Positions 61,491-64,000 of a DNA stretch of 64,000 nt are shown here, one piece after another (the first letter of the stretch is position 1; each line of letters starts with the position of its first letter). The stretch lies in contig OY970235.1 of NCBI GenBank assembly GCA_963714145.1, positions 5,518,001-5,582,000 of the forward strand, written 5' to 3'. The notes under the pieces were generated by a model that searched no databases, was not told the DNA's origin, and saw only the letters and a program-made list of their open reading frames with translations. The position numbers and the translations under genes are program-made. This stretch comes from JBBWZH01 sp035544115. GTDB lineage: Bacteria > Actinomycetota > Actinomycetes > Mycobacteriales > CADCTP01.

Positions 61491-61631
61491 CCGCTCGCAC
61501 CGCTCTCAGCGGATGAGAGCGGGACGCGGGGGCGACGGGGAGCGGTCCGGGAGCGGGCCCAGGTGGAATTGGTGCACCGGAGGCAATGGGGCCGCCGGAA
61601 CAGCGGATCACCGACCATTGAGGGGCTCACC

Positions 61632-61823
61632 ATGAACAACAACCTCACCTCGTTCAACAACGACCTGGCTTCGCTGGCGGACGAGCTGCTCGAGCTGGAG
61701 TCCGAGACCTTCGCGATCTCCGACTACGCCGACGCGTCGGAAGCCATCCTGGCCTCCTGCTCCTCGTCCGGCACCACCAGCACCTGCAGCAGCACCACCT
61801 CCACCACCAGCTGCAGCGCCTGA
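61632..61823 (+). CDS. RiPP precursor peptide with Ser/Thr/Cys core (TOMM: linear azol(in)e or thiazolylpeptide type)
   Basis: A 63-residue peptide from ATG 61632 with GAGGGG about 6 nt upstream. The leader (about 41 residues) starts MNNNLTSFNNDLASLADEL and contains 'ESETFAISDYADASEAILA', reminiscent of thiazolylpeptide leaders. The last 22 residues, after Ala41, are 10 Ser, 7 Thr, 3 Cys, 1 Gly and 1 Ala; the Cys occupy core positions 2, 11 and 20, spaced exactly nine. All are potential sites for thiazole/oxazole formation or dehydration. A YcaO cyclodehydratase is encoded nearby, convergently. The product identity is unknown. Confidence 0.85.
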   Translation: MNNNLTSFNNDLASLADELLELESETFAISDYADASEAILASCSSSGTTSTCSSTTSTTSCSA

Positions 61824-61839
61824 GCCAGCGCGACCCGCA

Positions 61840-61874
61840 CGAGGGCCGCTCGCCCACCGGGTGAGCGGCCCTCG
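61840..61874 (+). terminator. Strong terminator after the precursor gene
   Basis: A 16-bp stem (one G-T pair) with loop ACC: CGAGGGCCGCTCGCCC-ACC-GGGTGAGCGGCCCTCG. It starts 17 nt after the precursor stop, so the precursor mRNA is likely monocistronic and abundant. Confidence 0.9.
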
Positions 61875-62050
61875 CGCGTCCGCGGGTCGCGCCGCCGGCC
61901 CGTCCCGCCACTGGCGATCCGGGCCGGAGGTTCGGTACCGGCCCGGCCGGCCCCCCGGTGCCCCGGCCGTCCGCCCGGCCGGCCACCGGGGCGGCGGCCA
62001 GCGGGGCGGCGATGCCCGGCAACCTGGTGGCGCCGTGGCGGGCGGGCGGT

Positions 62051-64000
62051 TCATGGGAACGGGTGCGGGACGCGGTGCAGTTCGGTGTCGGTGAGGTCGG
62101 TGTCCCGCCAGCCGGCGCGCCGGAAAGCGGTGCGCAGCCGGGGCAGCCGCAGCGCCCGCTGCCGGGCCCAGCCGAAGTCGATCGGCAGCAACCCGGGGAC
62201 GATCGTGGCGACCGTGTGCAGGCCGAGCCGCCGCTGCTCCGGCGTGGTCTGGTCGACCACGATCACGTCGTGCCCGGCGGAGGTCAGCTCGCCCTGCACG
62301 TAGGCCAGGTCGTCCAGCAGGTCGGTGCTGGCCGGCGGCCGGGTCGGGTAGACCTCGCCGACTCCGGCGACCGCGCCCGGCTGCAGGTAGGCCCGCGCGT
62401 GCGGCCGCATCCGGGGCAGCCCGAACAGCGCGGAGTGGTCGGCCAGCTGCCGGATCCGGCCGTAGTCGTCGGCCATCGCCTCCAGCTCGGCCCGGCGCCG
62501 GGCCACCTGCCGGGGCAGGTGCGGGATGTAGGTGAGCACCTCGGACAGCGCCGCCTCGATCGCGGTCTCCGGGTCCAGGCTGGCGCCGGCGGCGAAGCAG
62601 AGCGTGCCCGGCCCGCCGTCCCGGCGGACGGCCAGCCCGGTGACGACCGGCACGGCCAGGTCGATCCGGTTGTCGAAGGCGTGCACCTGGTAGCCCTGCA
62701 GGTCGGCCCGGTCGGCCATGGCCCGGATCCGGCCGCTGCCCACCGAGGCCAGGTCGATCTCGGTCAGCCGGGCGCCGCCGTACCAGCCGAGCAGGAACGC
62801 GTCCCGCTCGATCAGCTCGAGCAGCCCGAACAGGACGGCCTCGGCCAGGCTGCCACCGGTGGCGCAGCCGCTGGACGTGGCGAACGCGAAGCCGTCACCG
62901 GGCCCGCCGCTGCTGTAGTGGCACAGCCGCTGCGGCACCAGGATCGGCCGCTGGTCGCGCAGCGAGAAACCCCACCACCACGGCATCTCCCGGTCCGGGT
63001 CGTACGGTGTCGCAAGTGGATCGTCGCGGTAGACGTGGTCTTCGTAGAGGCCGCAGTCGGTCGGGTCGAGCGCGGCGCCGGCCAGCTCCCGGTAGGTGCC
63101 GCGGACGGGTGTGTGCGGCCGGCGGCGGTGCGTGCCGGCGTACCGCTCGAGGCCCTCCAGCAACGCCAGCGACCGGCTGGTGGCGAACGAGTTGGCCTGC
63201 CCGCTCCAGGCCACGTCCAGCAGGCCGGCGTAGCCGCGGATGAACACGCTGCCGGTGACCGGCGCGGTGGTCGGCGAGGTGAGCGTCAGCATGGTGCCGG
63301 CGCCGAGCGCGCCGCAGACCGGGTTGGCCAGCGCGGCCGCCGGCAGGTCGAACTCGTCGGCTCCGGTCCGCCGGTAGGCGGTCGGGTGCCGTTTCGGTTG
63401 GCTCGCCAGGTCCAGGCCGGCCGGCCGGTCCGGGGTGAGCTGCTGGCAGCTGGGGCAGCGCGGGTCGGCCAGTACCGGGAAGGTCCGCACCCGCAGGCTG
63501 GCCAGGTCCACAGTGGACACCTGTGGCAGCCCGGCCGGCGGCAGCGCGGCCGGCGGCAGCGCGGGCGCCGGCGGCCCGCCGCGGTGCGCGGCGGCGTAGA
63601 GCACCCAGACCGCGTCCAGCTGGTACCCGGTCAGCACCGGCCAGGGTGCCACGCCCGCGCAGCCGACGCCGGTCTCCAGCGCCTCCCGCTCGGTCCGCGA
63701 CCGCAGCCGCTGCCAGCGCACTGCCAGGCAGTGTCCACACGCGACGGGTGTGCCGCCGCCCCACGGTCCGATCAGGACACTGCGCGCGGTCAGCTGCACG
63801 TTGGCCGCCCGCCGCCCGGGGTCCGCGCCGGCCAGCGCGTCGGACCCGCCGAGCGCCGCGACGACCGGCGCCGGCAGCCCGGCCCGGTCCCGCTCGTGCC
63901 GCCGGGTGAGCGCCCGCTGCAGCACCGCCGCCGCGCCGGCCAGCGGCAGCACCCCGGCGACCGGTCCGGAGCGGGCCGCGGCCGGGTTCTGCTCGGCGAG
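62051..64000 (-). CDS. YcaO-type TOMM cyclodehydratase, 5' end outside window
   Basis: At least 649 residues; the frame stays open to the edge, so GTG 63952 need not be the start. The N-terminal part has two Cys pairs, 'ACGHC' and 'DPRCPSC', typical of the zinc-binding partner domain of azoline-forming enzymes. The YcaO part has 'SRSLALLEGLERYAG', 'FATSSGCATGGSLAEAVLFG' plus 'LLELIERDAFLLGW' and 'EAALSEVLTYI' (ATP/Mg-binding Glu residues) and ends in PHPFP, the Pro-rich C terminus of heterocycle-forming YcaOs. It would cyclise Cys/Ser/Thr of the nearby precursor using ATP. Confidence 0.92.
   Translation of the reverse strand, partial: LAEQNPAAARSGPVAGVLPLAGAAAVLQRALTRRHERDRAGLPAPVVAALGGSDALAGADPGRRAANVQLTARSVLIGPWGGGTPVACGHCLAVRWQRLRSRTEREALETGVGCAGVAPWPVLTGYQLDAVWVLYAAAHRGGPPAPALPPAALPPAGLPQVSTVDLASLRVRTFPVLADPRCPSCQQLTPDRPAGLDLASQPKRHPTAYRRTGADEFDLPAAALANPVCGALGAGTMLTLTSPTTAPVTGSVFIRGYAGLLDVAWSGQANSFATSRSLALLEGLERYAGTHRRRPHTPVRGTYRELAGAALDPTDCGLYEDHVYRDDPLATPYDPDREMPWWWGFSLRDQRPILVPQRLCHYSSGGPGDGFAFATSSGCATGGSLAEAVLFGLLELIERDAFLLGWYGGARLTEIDLASVGSGRIRAMADRADLQGYQVHAFDNRIDLAVPVVTGLAVRRDGGPGTLCFAAGASLDPETAIEAALSEVLTYIPHLPRQVARRRAELEAMADDYGRIRQLADHSALFGLPRMRPHARAYLQPGAVAGVGEVYPTRPPASTDLLDDLAYVQGELTSAGHDVIVVDQTTPEQRRLGLHTVATIVPGLLPIDFGWARQRALRLPRLRTAFRRAGWRDTDLTDTELHRVPHPFP

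Noticed and set aside
60240..61823. 527-codon frame ending in the RiPP precursor
   Set aside because: The upstream part is the antisense shadow of the M20 amidohydrolase; only the final 63 codons from ATG 61632 with a ribosome site are real.

Overview
The window is about 75% GC DNA from a filamentous actinobacterium, most likely a Micromonosporaceae member such as Actinoplanes or a close relative. The grounds are extreme GC, frequent GTG starts, many leaderless genes, a SigR/RsrA thiol-stress pair, a mycobacterial/actinobacterial-type small Cys-rich protein (BsaP type), and a methyl-accepting chemotaxis protein, which is expected in lineages with motile spores. No rRNA, tRNA, insertion sequence or CRISPR array was seen. 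Family assignments rest on motifs read by eye; no database search was possible.

Layout. 0-6.9 kb: 3' end of a sodium:solute symporter, a GNAT acetyltransferase overlapping a bsaP-like gene, a secreted HAD phosphatase, a biotin carboxylase + biotin carrier operon, a DUF5317 membrane protein with a decapeptide-repeat tail, and sigR-rsrA with a visible SigR-type autoregulatory promoter. 6.9-22 kb: mainly housekeeping (acyl-CoA synthetase, lipoprotein, SRAP/YedK, ferredoxin, aroA, rsgA, an HTH-Nudix fusion, hisN-like phosphatase, a VapBC module, MBL hydrolase, fused pabAB, asparaginase, SDR). 22-38.6 kb: a short HPF-like protein, a membrane protein with a long Tyr/Gly/Gln low-complexity domain, APH-fold protein, RtcB, a sedolisin, FmdB, an EF-hand protein, HrpA, an acyl-CoA dehydrogenase homologue, an MCP, a HelD-type helicase split by one frameshift, and an F420-type LLM oxidoreductase. 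38.6-46 kb: GGDEF/EAL protein, quinone reductase, LAL-type LuxR regulator, ECF sigma factor. 46-57.6 kb: a secretome stretch (SSI-like inhibitor, two S8 proteases, an LPMO with a C-terminal membrane anchor, a CAP-domain protein). 57.6-64 kb: small membrane protein, permuted papain-like protein, DUF445 protein, M20 amidohydrolase, then a RiPP locus cut by the right edge.

The most interesting locus is the right end: a 63-residue precursor peptide whose last 22 residues are almost only Ser, Thr and Cys, with the three cysteines exactly nine residues apart, followed by a strong terminator and a convergent YcaO cyclodehydratase that runs off the window. This looks like a linear azol(in)e or thiazolylpeptide pathway with only its left border visible.

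Two DNA-level themes run through the window. First, at least ten genes have a TANNNT -10 box 6-7 nt before the start codon and no leader, including a back-to-back pair that shares bases. Second, an 11-bp palindrome, TCCAYWRTGGA, occurs seven times exactly, in different reading frames and strands, far above chance at this GC; its half-site resembles the actinobacterial DnaA box. Short GC-rich tandem arrays (15-30 bp units) sit at the 3' ends of many genes, and a 107-bp tandem duplication lies upstream of aroA.
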